A stretch of DNA of 64,000 bases from Nymphaea colorata (GCF_008831285.2 NC_045149.1:21768535-21832534), one strand, 5' to 3'; positions 37,320 to 49,740 are shown, numbered from the stretch's first letter. A program made the numbers and translations. The notes: generated by a model from the sequence alone, not told the origin.

Positions 37320-37692
37320 GCCGAGATCTGTTCATGGTAGAGATACAAATGCATTTAGATCTGATGTCCAACGTATTTAGATTCTTTTTCAAAAATATTC
37401 CGATGTCCGAAACACTGGTCCAGATCACTATCCATGCATCTTCATCTGAGTTCAGGCGGGTGATCAGAGTAGCTTCATTAGAAGAAAAGAAAAAAATGAA
37501 TCCATGAACATTAGAGTTGTTTTATTAGTGTCATTGTATATCAACCTGTATGGGCCAATAGACATCGCATCCCTGGACCAAAACGATGCAGGAGCTATAC
37601 GGGTTTATATACTTTTTGTTTCTCAAAATTTGAAATCAATTTAAATTATTTTAACCCTTTACTTCAAATATTTGAACGAATATGAAGCAGGT

Positions 37693-38092
37693 TAGGGATG
37701 CCAATATATTCAGTTTAAATCGGATATCGGACTAAACCACTTCAAGAAGATCCGATATGTAAAAGCTTAATATCTGATTAACAAATCAAATCAATTCAAA
37801 TTTAAGGAATGATATCCAATTAGATTCGGATTCAGATTCATATACACATAAATATTTGTTCGGATTCGAATTCAGATTAAATTTAGTTTTAAACAAATAT
37901 CCTATATCTAATACTCTTAGATTTTGAAAATCGGCCGGATTCAGTTAAAAATTTCAATCCAGATTCAGATATGGATGTGAAAATCAGGTTTGAATCGAAT
38001 TCAAAAGGTTAAATCAGATTTATGCGAATTTGAATCTGAGTATATGAATATTTGAAAAACCCAATATTAAATCCAGTCCATTGACATCCCTA
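37693..38092. repeat. Dispersed repeat, family C (best copy)
   Basis: Starts TAGGGATGCCAAT and ends ATTGACATCCCTA, an inverted terminus with one mismatch over 13 bp; 400 bp long. The body repeats TCGGATAT, GATTCGGATTCAGATTC and AAATCAG words on both strands. The termini suggest a hAT-like non-autonomous element, which is inference. Confidence 0.62.
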
Positions 38093-40295
38093 GAGCAGGT
38101 GCCCATGTCTACAGCACTGCCCTTGACTGCAGTCTCCTTCTTCAGCATTGGAACTCATAGGCAAGACAAGAGAGGGAAGATAGGTGGAACAACAAGAAGA
38201 AAACAAATATTAATTGAACATTATGATTCTGAAATGAAACTGGAGATTTGTGAGCCGCGCACAAGAGGAAGCATCATTCTGCAACTTAGAAATCAGCAAC
38301 GACGACGACAAGTTTGAAGCAAAGCAACAATCAGTACTGCTCGTCGCAAGAACATAAGTTACAGCGCAACTCAGGTCCTTGGTAGCGCTTAAAAAGCCAA
38401 TGACCAATCTTTTGTGCTTCGAGGCTCTTCAGTCCCAAATTCAGCTGTTAGGAATCGAAATGATCCACATTTACCATGCGTTTTTCCTGCCACGAGTATA
38501 GACACTTTCATAGATTCTCTTCATGTCATTGCCTAATGTGAGTTGGTTTTAGAAGTAATGATGCTGTTTCATGAAGATCCTAGCTGCATTTATTAACATT
38601 TTCATGTTAGAAGAAAACAGATGCTTTTGATATGTATTACATTAACGATCCCGTATTCAGGTTGGTGGTTCGTAACAGACCCATCTCAAACCCTGCCTTC
38701 TCAAACAGTACATTCTCTGTACCATCCCTGTTTTTATGGTAAGGTATGCTGATTCAACGTTTCCATTACTTTTTGGCAGAGCAGCAAAGAGAAGACCTTT
38801 ACAAACGATGCACTACTTGGTGGGAATGCCACCTTCTACCATTGCCTTTCGTTTCAGAAAACTATCTTCGTTGGTTGCATTTTTCTGTTTTCATGTGTTT
38901 TTTTTTTTGTGAATGCTTCTTGGAATGATTCTTCTTAGTGCACAATGTTTGCACGTTGAATTATCCTTTTGTGGCAGAAGCTCAAAGCCAACACCTCCAT
39001 TTGTTGAAATGCCCACAAGAGCATTCGGTTAACAACAGCCTTTATGGTTGTAGAGGTAGCTTGTGTCATGTGTTCACTGTGACATAGTTTGCAGGTAGAG
39101 AGAGAGAGATAGAGAGGACTAAATTATTAAATCGTTGATCTGAATAACAATTAACAAAGTTCTAGCAAACTGATATATGCATAATCTAGAAAAATGCAGT
39201 GATGGCTTCAGTACAGTAATGTCCACGACAGGCCTTCCAAAAGATCCTGTAATATCAGGGCGAGGTGCTGCAATACCTTAATCAACATAGCAGAACTTAG
39301 TGTAGCTAAAATTGTCCAACATTTCCTATTGCAAATTTGCAGTTGAAAAATTCAGCACAAAAAACAGAACAAACAGAAGTAAGAAACAGAAAGAGGGATG
39401 ACTTTTTGGGATCTTACAAGCATTAAGTTGTTGGTGAAAGAAAACCCACTAGAATTCAAATTGGGAGGGGAAAAGGAACAATCTACCTTAGCTTTTAAAG
39501 GTCGCCACTAGAATTTGCAATAAGAAAACAGGAAAAGAAAAACTTACCGTAAAGGTTTGGTAATGGCATTTGAGATAGCTAGAGCTAGACGGAACCTCAC
39601 ATCTTCCCTGAGCAACAGTTTCAAGAATCTCTCATTCGCATCTCGATTTCTCTAGAACTGTGACCAGACCTAACACAATTATTAGCTGAAAGCTACTGCT
39701 GAAACTTGCATCTCTATCCTGATTCCTGTGCACGACGAATGGTCGTCAATGGAAGCAGGGCACTGTGATTTTGGCAGGATATTTTTGTCGTAAAGAAAAA
39801 GAAGGTATTTTCGGTCCAGCTCCGTAAACGAAGGTGGCCATTTGTGAATATCTATCAAGCGTCAGTGGTCACTTTCTTCACTTGTAAACCTTGGGTGTCT
39901 CTTTGCTATGTAATTTTTCTCAATGCTTTATCTTCAGTTCTAGTTGGGATGATACTGATACTTCTTGCAAATCTTGAACTAGACTAGAGGAGGTCCCTCT
40001 CTTCATTTGCTATAACTGCTGCCATTTTTATCTATTCACAGAAATTGCCTTCTTTTCCTCTCGCTACCTCTCTATCTTTACGTGAGCAGTGAGCAAGATC
40101 TGTTGTTTGTGTGGCCTGCCTCTCCAGCTAACCGTCAGCGGCTCCTCTCTTATCCTCTCCCACGCTTCATGTTCTTACCAGTCAAAACAATCTAGACGCC
40201 CCTGCTCCCTTCCTTCCTAGTTCCCGCCGTTTTCTGTTTGCAACGCATCCGCAGTGAAGAGTAACCGAAACATTCCGTCCACAGGAAAAGGTAAC

Positions 40296-41714
40296 ATGGG
40301 TAGCGGCGGCAGGGAGATGATGCTGATTCCGGCCCAGGGGCAGGGCCACCTCTTCCCCTGCGCCCAACTCTCCCTCCAGCTTGCCTCTCGCGGCATCTCC
40401 GTCACCGTCGTCCTTCCCTCTGACCTCGCTCCTTCCATCGCCGCCGCCTGCCACGACCAGCCTCTCGTCCGCGTCTGCCCCATATCCCTCCCTCCCCATC
40501 CCACCGACACCCCCCACCATCAGATCGTGCGTCTCCGAAACAGCCTCATAGCCGAACGTTTCACAGAGATTCTCTCACAGCTGACTACTTCCGATGGTCC
40601 TCCCCCGCCCGTCTGCGTCATCTTCGACGCCCTCGCCGGCTGGGCGACCGAGATCTGCGAGCGTTTTGCTATCCCCACCGTCGCCTTCTTCACCAACGGC
40701 ACCTGTGCCTGCGCGTTGGAGTACGTCGGTTACCACTTGCCGCTCGAGGGACTGAACCCCGATGACCCTGTCTCCATCCCCGGGCTGCCGGAGACCCTCC
40801 GCCTGACCTATGCTGATCTGTCCAACAAGCCCCCGCCGAGCGCATGGGCAAGTGATCGCCGGTTCCCGCCATGGGTGGCGGACGTCAAGTCGGCGACGGC
40901 GTTCCTTTTCAACACGTGCGACGAGCTGGAGCGACCGTTCATCGATTGCATCAGCAGGGAGGCCGGGAAAAAGGCCTTTGGCGTGGGGCCGTTGCTACCG
41001 CGTCAGCTCTGGGACTCCGCCGGCGCGCCGCTCCGCGATGGCGCTGTCAGGTCAAAGCGAGACTGCAGCATAAGCGAGGACGAGGTGGAGGCGTGGCTCG
41101 ATTCCAAGCCCGTGGGGTCGGTGGTCTTCGTGTCCTTCGGGAGCGAACTAAGCCCAAGCTCCGCCGAGCTGGCGGAGCTGGCTGCTGCCCTCGAAGAGTC
41201 AGGCCGGCCGTTCATTTGGGTCATCCAAGCCGAGGTGAAGATGTTCACGGCGGGCGTCGGTGCGGAGTCGGCAAAGGATCCATGGTTAGGAATGCTACCG
41301 CAAGGATTCGAAGAGAAGGTGAAGGAGAGGGGGTTGGTGGTGCGCGGCTGGGCACCGCAGCTACTGATTCTCAGCCACCCGTCGACCGGAGGGTTCGTAT
41401 CCCATTGCGGGTGGAACTCAAGCTTAGAGTCGCTGGCATGTGGGGTGCCGATCCTGGCGTGGCCGATCCGCGGGGACCAGTGGCAGAACGCCATTTTAGT
41501 GGCGGAGCACCTGAGGGTGGGGGCGGTGTTGGCCGTCCGGGGGAAGGGGGCAGTGAATAAGAAGCAGGTGGTCGATGGATTGGAGAAGGTAATGGGAGAC
41601 GGAGAGACGAGGAGCAGAGCAGCAGATCTAAAGAAGACCATCTTCTCGTCAGGTTTTCCGGCGAGCTCCTCGACCTCCATCGATGCATTCATCGATTTGT
41701 TTCAAACAGAGTAG
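40296..41714 (+). CDS. Family-1 UDP-glycosyltransferase (UGT)
   Basis: Intronless, 472 residues from the ATG at 40296, which has a good context (A at -3, G at +4); the frame is open further upstream but without an ATG. It transfers a sugar from a UDP-sugar to a small acceptor (flavonoid, terpenoid, hormone or similar), normally in the cytosol. Visible features: catalytic His18 in AQGQGHLFP; the partner Asp at about residue 111 in CVIFDALAGW; FVSFGSELSPSS at the start of the C-terminal domain; and a complete PSPG box at residues 352-395, from WAPQLLILSHP through HCGWNSSLES to RGDQ. The final Gln395 is usual in glucose-using members. Length is typical of the family (450-500). No signal peptide or membrane anchor is seen. 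The acceptor cannot be told from sequence and I do not assign a UGT family number. The coding sequence is much richer in GC than its surroundings. Large antisense and +2 frames are shadows. Confidence 0.95.
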   Translation: MGSGGREMMLIPAQGQGHLFPCAQLSLQLASRGISVTVVLPSDLAPSIAAACHDQPLVRVCPISLPPHPTDTPHHQIVRLRNSLIAERFTEILSQLTTSDGPPPPVCVIFDALAGWATEICERFAIPTVAFFTNGTCACALEYVGYHLPLEGLNPDDPVSIPGLPETLRLTYADLSNKPPPSAWASDRRFPPWVADVKSATAFLFNTCDELERPFIDCISREAGKKAFGVGPLLPRQLWDSAGAPLRDGAVRSKRDCSISEDEVEAWLDSKPVGSVVFVSFGSELSPSSAELAELAAALEESGRPFIWVIQAEVKMFTAGVGAESAKDPWLGMLPQGFEEKVKERGLVVRGWAPQLLILSHPSTGGFVSHCGWNSSLESLACGVPILAWPIRGDQWQNAILVAEHLRVGAVLAVRGKGAVNKKQVVDGLEKVMGDGETRSRAADLKKTIFSSGFPASSSTSIDAFIDLFQTE

Positions 41715-43445
41715 CGACTTGGAGCGAGTTGCTTCGTTATTATGCAATGTAATTGCTCAAATAATCATAAACAACCAAATCCAACTTTCTGACATTTTTT
41801 TTCCAAGGTTCTGATGATTGAGAATTAATCCTTATAATTCGTTATAGTTCTAAGACCTGCAATCTGATTAAAATCTTGCAATAATTTATGACTCAATGAT
41901 TTAAAATTTTTAATTGCTTATGTTACCAAATCTACCGGTAGGTTTACAAGTTTTGAACCATGAAAGTTCCAATTGTTAGTGTTTGCGGCAGTCAATACAA
42001 AAGAGGGAATTCCAAAACAAATTACTGAGACATCATCAGTCTGAAATTCACTTGCAAGGATTGCCTTGATTCAGAGTCCCAACTGAGCGCCTCCCCAAGT
42101 CCATGGGATGTTATCGATCTCAAGTGTCATAAGGTTTGCCAACATAAACAAAGTTATCCCAATCACCATGCAGGAACGGTGATTCATAGGAATCGAGGAA
42201 GTGAATTTCATCAAGAAACTTGATTCCAAACAATTTGGGAGGACAATAATAGGTAGACGTTGTCTGATACTCCTTCCATTCTAAATCTGATAATTATATA
42301 TTTCAACATATATCCGATTCTGATGGATACTCAAATCCTGCAAAAAATTCAATTTGATGTTGTTTCCTTACATCCGAAACCAAGCTGTAAGCCTGAATCT
42401 GGTTCTTTTCATTCTAAAACAAAGATAAATTCAGTGGTATGGTCATGAAAATCTTTACCTGCATGTTTTCCCTCATGTATTCACCCATATGCATGTGTCT
42501 CTCGTTTTCCTAGAAGTTTTACTTATTCGTGTCAATTTATAGGCATTTACACGCTGTTCACGACATTTCCTACTTTCTCAATTCTGCGTTAGTAATCCGA
42601 GACGTGGAACAAACGACAGAAGGATTTTTGTTTCTCCGAGCGAATTCATCATTGAATAATGGGCAGCTGAGAGATTCATCCCCTTCTTATAAAATCAACG
42701 TTTTTGTTTTAATCATTGTTAGTAGCATGCTGCCAACATGTACTAAGAAAAATGAGTTCAAAACATCTGTTTGTGTCTGCTTACTAATTAACTCAATCCT
42801 CATCTTATTCGAAGAAAGATCATTAATCGACAAACTTAAATCTGAAAGTCTTACTTTGCACAATAAAGATTGCAGGAATATTGTGTCTATCAGCAAAAGA
42901 AGAGCACTGATAAGTTTCTCAATTATCTGCAACTCGGAGTTGAACTCCACAAAGAAAGAACCCCATTACAAGAAATCAAGCTGCAAGATTATACCATCTA
43001 GAGTACGAACTCTCTCTCTTCTTTCACGTTGAAATTGTGAGCATCTAAAAGGTGAAAAGTACATTTGGAGGTCGAGATTCTTTTCTGCTTCTGCAAATCA
43101 GGACCATATCGTTTATGATCTCTATCTCTTGTCAGCTTCTGATGCTTTTCTTGAATCGAAGATGCTTGTTTTATGCTTCGACTAGGCAGAGATCCTGTTT
43201 CACTTGATAGTCGCATGTTCCTCTACGATGGTATTCAATTTTCACACAGCCGGAATATCCAATATCGTTCATTTGGATATAGGCTATGGTAAGTTTTCTC
43301 GGAACTGGCCTTCTTACTTGCTCTTCAAAAATCAGTGTATGATCCATCAGTTTTATGTGCGCGTGTGTGTAAATGGCTGAAAATTTCGAAGCTCTTAATC
43401 TTGGAACACAACAATAAAGTTTTATTAACCAAAACCTAAAATCTA

Positions 43446-43861
43446 TGTCACATAGATACTTGGGTTTGGCCCACGTATCCGTATCCATACTCCGATACCT
43501 GAATCCGGATACCGATACTCCTTGGATACGTCTGGATCGGGTCTGGGTCAAACCCGATCCAAACCCATTAAAGAAAACCCGATTTCTTTTTTATCGACCT
43601 TTCTTTCTCCCTTTCACCCGACGAGGTCTGTGCCTTTAGGGTTTATGCAGCTGCAGCAGATCATGGGCAAAAATGGCGGATAGTTTAATGTTTTTTGTGA
43701 TGAACTATTAGTTTTAGTTTAATGTTTTTTTTTTCATTTTATCATTTGATAATATAAAATTAGCCGTATTCGCGTATCCTAAAAAAATAAAACTTGCTGT
43801 ATTTGTACCCGTATCCTCGTACCCGTACCTGTACCCGTATCGTACCAGTATCCGTGTGACT
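43446..43861. repeat. Dispersed repeat, family F (GTATCCGTATCC-rich)
   Basis: Starts TGTCACATAGATAC and ends GTATCCGTGTGACT, approximately inverted. The flanks inside each end carry arrays of CGTATCC, CCGATAC and CCCGTACC words. The middle includes an AT-rich section. Similar GTATCC-rich elements are widespread in plants. Non-autonomous transposon is the likely nature. Confidence 0.5.
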
Positions 43862-44396
43862 TAGGCTAAAATGCATTTATGACAAGTGAGAGCCAATCTG
43901 CACCACCATGATCCATCTAATGAACATGACAGTGTCTCACGTGCAAATACATAATTATCTTTTCTAAAAACCTACACTATATAGGTTTGAATTTTAATCA
44001 TGCCAGTTTCACAACTTATAAAAGTGCACAGTGGTTCTCACTTCTCATAGTTTCTATTATTTGTACTTTAAGAACCAAAAGTTTAGTATTATAGATTCAT
44101 TTATGAAAGTTTTCTTTTAAGTTAATAAAAGAGAAAAATAAGGGCAAAGAATGAGCTCTTATGGGCCGTCGACTACCTGTGTATATGTGCATTATTTTGT
44201 GGTGACTTCGGCTCTCTTCTTGGGGCTGTAGGATGAAAGCTCCTGCTCACCTAAGACAGAGGTGTACTCATAAAGCGACAAGCTCAAACTTGTCGTTTAA
44301 AAGAGATCTTTCTGCCTTGATTAATACCCATGAATCAACTAAAAGGTTATTTTACTAGAAATCAATTTTGAAACTTTTTTGGCATAGAAAAGAAAG

Positions 44397-44500
44397 AAGG
44401 GCATCAGGCTGGCCTGCCTCGGCCTGACGCTGGGAACTCGAGTTCGAGCCCTGTCCGATGCCCAAAACCTGAGCTTGGGCCAAGCTCCGTTAAAATAAAA
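44397..44500. repeat. Dispersed repeat, family E (GGGC/CCCGA-rich)
   Basis: GGCATCAGGCTGGCCTGCCTC, then GAGTTCGAGCCCTGTCCGATG and CCTGAGCTTGGGCCAAGC, followed by an A/T-rich stretch. Related to 49385-49740 and 50530-50660. Confidence 0.4.
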
Positions 44501-44830
44501 AAATAATTTTTTTAAACATAAAACAATTTTTTAATATAAAATATATATTTTAAATAATAATGGAAGATAATACTGAGCCCGAAGAATATGAATTGTGACA
44601 CCTTAAACAGGACAAATTAGAAATAAAAAGAAAGGTTATGTGAAACTGAAATGTCATTGGAAGACACTCAGTCCGCAGAATATGGCTTGTCACACTCAAA
44701 CATGAGGTAGAACCACATGCACATCAGCCTTTAGAGAGACCATGTACAAACCAATAAAGTTTGTGAGTGTAATGCCCACTATTTTCCTTCCTTTTCTTTA
44801 ATTAGGGAAAACGTTAGAATGGGGAGAGGT

Positions 44831-44838
44831 TATAAATA
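44831..44838 (+). promoter_or_regulatory. TATA box in the solo LTR
   Basis: TATAAATA, 63 bp from the LTR start, the usual place for an LTR U3 promoter. Confidence 0.45.
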
Positions 44839-46274
44839 GTAGATTAAATGATTGTTGGAAATTAGGAAATAGCTGAAAACTGCCAAGGGAGCAGCGAGCT
44901 ATTCCTTTCCATGAGAGAGAGGTTGAAGAAATAATCATTCATTCTTTGCTGCAGCCATCGACGAGAGAGTCCAGCAACAATGATTGGGAAAGAGAGAGAG
45001 AGAGACGTCCTCATTTTTGCCCTCTTTCTAGTTGAGATTGAAGTTGTTGGCTGCTGGAAAAGAACCAGAAGCATAGAGGTTGCTGCTGGAAATTTATCTC
45101 AGATTTGAAAAGGTATGGGAACACTCAGTCATGTATGCAGCATGTAGTTCATGTATGTTATGCTTATGGACTATAGATGTATAACGGTAAGTATATAATG
45201 TGTATATGAGCAGGCCTAGAGTAGAAAGTAGGCTGTCGGACTGAATTTGTTAGTATGCATTACTGTAAAATGAATGGTTGAATATGATTATGAAATTACT
45301 CCTGCAATTTAGAATATAATTAAAATTTCTAGGGAAGCATGTTGTATGGTCAGCCCTATGACAGAGGGTGAATGAATGGGTAATGTGACGTGATGAGATC
45401 TAAAATTTAAGAAGTATATAAACTGATATTTCTGTAGCCTGTGGCACTTAACTGTAAATTCAGCAAAGAAAACTTTTGTTCTTATGAAGGTCTGTGTATA
45501 TACATACATGCATCTATATATTGGTATGCATGTGTATGCATAGATAAATAGTATATACATATATATAAGAATATGCGACTGTGTATTTAAATAGTGGAAT
45601 GTGCGTTTTGGTAGCTGGACGGAGTAAGAACATTCTTGCACGTTGGAAAGACATGAATCACTACGGTGACAGGTTCCTTCATGAATGGGCCAGATCATAG
45701 TAAGAGTTGCAGAACTGCTACTTGAGTGAATTAGTATACGCAGGGTAGAGGAGGACTAACTCGTGGTTATCATGTCTCTGCCCTACCTTTGTAAAGATTC
45801 CATGCATTCTGTTAATATGTCATTCATAACAGAAGCGGAAAAAGGAGACAACCTTGTTTTCACCTTACTCTAAACCTATGTAAATCAGTGTACTGTTGAA
45901 GCCAGCATAATACAGGGCTGCTTCGTATTCTATGATTTTCACTCATATTGTAGTTAGCAATATTAGACACGTAGGGGATACTTGACAATGATAAAAACAT
46001 GCAGTTCTTGTGCTTTGGTATGTTTGTATAAAAACACATAACAGAACCCAATCTGATCTGGGTGAGAAGAATCCTGAAATACTCATTTGTCCCTTGATGA
46101 CATGCTGAGCAACAGTGAGCAGCTGCACATGATTAGAAAGGTTGGAATGTTGAAAAAAAAAAAACTGTAAGAAAGGTGGTTTCAGAGATTGGTGCAGTGG
46201 ATTTGGACATGTGGTTCTTCCTACCAAGTTTGATGCGATTGGACTTGAAAAGAAGAAGGAATCGAAGATGGAAG

Positions 46275-46875
46275 GAGTCGGGTGCTCTGTTCCAGCAAAG
46301 TCTGAAACTGCGTTGGATTCTGGCACCCGGTGCTATGAACTTCGACGTCAGAAAATTTCGAGTAAAAGCTCATTGGTTCATCTGAGTCTGAAGAATCTGC
46401 CTGTAAAATTTCATATTTTTTGGATCAGCCGATATAAAGATATGAATTTTTGAGTGACTACCTATCACTAGAGTGTTTTCTGTGGCAGAAAGTTTGGAAA
46501 CTACATCGGATTCCGATGACCGGTGCTGTCAGCTCCAGTGTTGGAAAATAACGAGTAAGGGCTTGCTGGATTTATCTGGTTCTGAAGATTACTCCGGTTA
46601 AATTTCATAATTTTTGGGTGAGCGGTTGAGGAGATATGGATTTTTGAGTGACCGCCTGTTGTTGGAATGCTTTCCAGAGAAACTAGAAACTGTACCATTT
46701 TTCGGCGACTGGCGCTGTCAACTCCGGTGTCAAAAAATATCGAGTAAGATCTCGTTGGATTCGTTTGATTCTGAAGATTATCCCTGTAAAATTTCATAAT
46801 TTTTAGAGAAACCGATGAAGAGATATGAATTTCTTGAATGACCACCTGTCACTAGAGTGTTTTCTGCGACGGCTG
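46275..46875 (+). repeat. Three degenerate copies of a 190-bp unit inside the LTR
   Basis: The words TGTAAAATTTCATA (near 46402, 46596 and 46784), ATGAATTTTTGAGTGAC and GCTGTCAGCTCC/GCTGTCAACTCC recur every 186-197 bp. The GGTGCTGTCA...CCGGTG parts can form small hairpins. Copies are clearly diverged, so the array is older than the insertion or evolves quickly. Confidence 0.75.
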
Positions 46876-48775
46876 AAGAACCGACTACAGAATAGTTGTC
46901 TCTTGTGCCTACCCTCGTCAAATTCTGCTGGTGGGCAGGTTTACGATTTGATCGTAAGTCCCTCAGGGTCCTTCCGACCAAAAAAAAAAAATCAGAGTAT
47001 CTGTAACCTAAAAGGAGTTTTTTATAAATTTGTTTTCAATTTCGGTGGAAGAACGAAATGTTATGTTTTATTGTTCATTGTTGCCCTTAGTTTTGTTTAA
47101 AATTTCAAACAAAGGGTTCTGAAAATAAAGTCAGAAATTAGAGGAGGAAAGTCACGTTCTAAGAATTTAAAATATAATTCTCTTGCTTCTGAAGAATGAT
47201 TATATTTTTATTATTGAGATTTCTTGACGTGATATTTCTTGTGTTGTTTCCTGTCTATTCGACTTTGCTTGTTTGTCATTAAAATAAGTTAGAAAATGGC
47301 TTATTGATTTTGTCTAGAAAACCGAACCTGAGGGTGGTTTTTGTGAAAGGTAATAGACGATGTCAAGTGATGATAAACTCTCACATTCGAATTTCGTAGG
47401 CGGAACATGGACTGTGTATGCATTGGTATGTGCGAGTGCGAGCTTGTGTTTTGCCCAGTGTTTGGTTTTGTCCTGGAAGGTAGTGGTGCGCGTGAGCTCA
47501 CTGTTGTCGCACACTCCTCTGTCTACACTGGAGGGCCCATAGGGTATTGGGCGGCACAAGGGCTCGGGATTTTGCTGTTTCTATTAGAGAGCAAGGCGTC
47601 TCCTGGTCCCTCACCCCGAGTTCCTAGATGGGCCTTGTTGTTGCAGCGGCAATCTGGGATATCTTAGGAACCTTTACTGCATGTTACCCTCGATCTGTTG
47701 GATTGCCTGGTGATGATGTTCTGTTCTACCTGTGAGTTGTGCCCATGGGGTTTTCTGTTGTTGCTCGGCACGATGACTACCTATTGTAATAATAAACCAC
47801 GGTTGGAAGTCTACGAATATTTGGAGGTTGTGCACACATTGTTTTTTATAATGAGATGTAATTCTAATACGTGTTAAGATTTGGAGACTTATGGTTGTTG
47901 ACTATAAGGTCTCATACGTATTTGTTTGACAAAATTAAATATTACTTTGTTGGGTACGTTTCATTCATGACTGGATTTTTTCATACTCAGAGGAATTCTG
48001 ACCCTTCTTTCTATTTCAACAGGTAATTCTTGAGAGATTTTAGCTCATGGTGTGATGAGCTCAGTCTTGTGATGGACGGACATTGGCAGTCTAAACACTG
48101 CGTCGGTTTGGACTTAGTGGTTATTTTAGTTGTTTTGGTTCAAGTGTTTTTTACTTTTAATACAGTGTATTTGATTTGGTTTTGGTCATGACTCAATGTT
48201 ACTTCCACTATTATATAAAAAGAATTTAGTGTCAAAAATTGAGTCGTGATAGTAAATTGACATAAAGTATTCGAAAAGTGACATTGGATACATGTAGCCT
48301 TCGAAGTTTTTTGAAAATTTAATGGTGGGAGCCTTGACATTTTTCCAGAGAAAAAAGAGGAGAGGGCATTATGTTAAAGTTAGAGGAGGAGCTTGGGCGC
48401 CTCCAGTTCTGCATCTGGTTTAGGCATCTGAAGCCAACCTCATCACGTTTGAGACCAAAAAAAACAAATAAAATTCACGATCAAAACTGAGTTATATGTC
48501 AAATTTGTCTGTACTTCGACAAGCAAGAGATCCAATAGCGAGATACTCTCATGTTCGTAGCGGAATTCAGTTTTCATATATCATTCAATATCGTTCATTT
48601 TGGAGAGAAGAGTTTGAAAAATCTTAGAGTTTTCTGGGAACTAGAATTCCTATTTGATCTACCAAGTTCAAGGTAAATTGATTCATGATCAGTTTTCTTG
48701 TTGAACTACTGGTTATTATTTTTTTTTTTTAATCTTGCATAGTCGGCTTTTATGTAATATACATATGGTCTTCTC

Positions 48776-48934
48776 CACTGGCGGAGTGAGGATTTTTTAG
48801 TCACCAGATTTGATGTGAGCACTGCATATAATTTGGAGTCACAAAAATGTAATATTGAGACATTATAATATAAGTTTTTAATGGGCCTGGTGTGGACAAT
48901 GACCCACCCCTTTCAACAAGTAGCTCCACTACTG
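48776..48934. repeat. MITE-like element, family B
   Basis: Left end CACTGGCGGAGTGAGG, right end TAGCTCCACTACTGG, 159 bp, with 'CCTGGTGTGGACAATGACCC' near the right end. It is inverted relative to some other copies. Confidence 0.5.
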
Positions 48935-49384
48935 GCTTTCTCCATACACAGGACAACCATTTGTCGCCAGCATCAAATTTGTCATCCTTATTGTCTTTAA
49001 AACAATTGACTGCTAGTTCAATAGCGCCTGAGTTGAAAGGAACCGCCTATGCCCATTTCTAATTTATTCTTCAAACCTCTCCTCCTCCTTGGTTCTGGGA
49101 TTTAAGGTTTGTTCTTGGAGCTGGGTGGGTAAACTTAGGGCTACTCATTTTAATTCGAGAGAAGAGCAGTGTTTGCCACCATTTATAGTTTAAAAGAATA
49201 GTGCCCACTAGAATCGAACTGATGATCAAGATTTCACCAGACAATCAATTTGTTCCAGTTATGTACACACTTTAGACTTAATTCAAATGTAAAGAGAGTC
49301 AAGTTTGAAAAATATATATGATCAAGGGGTCAAGTTTAAAATTATATATGATTAAATAAGCTAGAGACATTCCGCAGCTTGAGC

Positions 49385-49740
49385 ATTCTCACGGTCAATC
49401 CTGGGCATTGGGTTGATCCAGCCCGATAACGAGTCGGGCTCGGCCCTGCCCGACATCTAAAACTTGGACCCAAGCCCGAGCACAGCCCAGGCCAAGCCCC
49501 GGCCCGATTACATTAAAAAAAAAATTAATATCAAATAATACATAAAAATAATTAATTATAATAAAATATTATAAATATATATAAAAATTAGCTAAAAAAT
49601 TAAAAAAATCATGATCGGGCCTGATACGAGCTTATCGGGCCCAACCAGACCGACCCGATAACAAGTCGGGTAAGCTCGGGTCTCATTTTCCCAGGGCGCT
49701 CGGCCGGTGCCCAGGCTTACTCAAAGCGGGTGGCTTGGTC
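49385..49740. repeat. Dispersed repeat, family E (best copy)
   Basis: Both flanks carry CCCGATAACGAGTCGGGCTC- and CCCGATAACAAGTCGGG-type words around an A/T-only core of about 110 bp. The GC-rich arms are partly inverted. This is a common plant repeat style; the superfamily is not assigned. Confidence 0.5.

Larger units (their letters stand above)
35720..40200. other. Intergenic interval between divergent genes
   Basis: The first 800 bp are relatively GC-rich and probably include regulatory sequence of the minus-strand gene starting at 35605. Further on lie a family-B element (37139-37319) and a family-C element (37693-38092). The last 300 bp before 40250 are pyrimidine-rich (CTCTC/TCCTT) and likely form the promoter and leader of the glycosyltransferase. 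No other gene is recognised. Confidence 0.5.
41715..44767. other. Gene-free interval with family E and F repeats
   Basis: Contains a family-F element (43446-43861) and a short family-E repeat (44397-44500). The 167-codon frame at 42529-43032 is AT-rich, matches nothing I know and has no splicing or promoter context. No gene is supported. Confidence 0.55.
44768..48251 (+). mobile_element. Probable solo LTR of a Ty3/gypsy-type retrotransposon (about 3.5 kb)
   Basis: The left end TGTAATGCCCACTATTTTCC has the TGTAA(T/C)(G/A)CCC form frequent at plant gypsy LTR starts. A TATA box (TATAAATAG, 44831) lies 63 bp in, and the proposed right end is GAGTCGTGATA. Flanks are GTGAG and GTAAA, so any 5-bp target duplication would have two mismatches. 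There is no primer-binding site after the right end, no polypurine tract before the left end and no gag/pol frame nearby, which is why I call it solo. The interior holds about three degenerate copies of a 190-bp unit (46275-46875). The right boundary rests on one motif, with TA where CA is expected. The lineage (Tekay/Del-like) is only a guess. Confidence 0.5.

Noticed and set aside
40254-40295. Upstream extension of the glycosyltransferase frame
   Set aside because: The codon at 40254 is GTG, not ATG. The first ATG in frame is at 40296 and has a good context and the usual UGT N-terminus.
40871-41692. 229-codon frames on both strands inside the glycosyltransferase
   Set aside because: High-GC shadow frames; the main frame has all UGT motifs.
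44397-44470. Possible tRNA gene (GAGTTCGAGCC resembles a T-arm)
   Set aside because: No acceptor-stem pairing or anticodon arm. The words belong to the family-E repeat.
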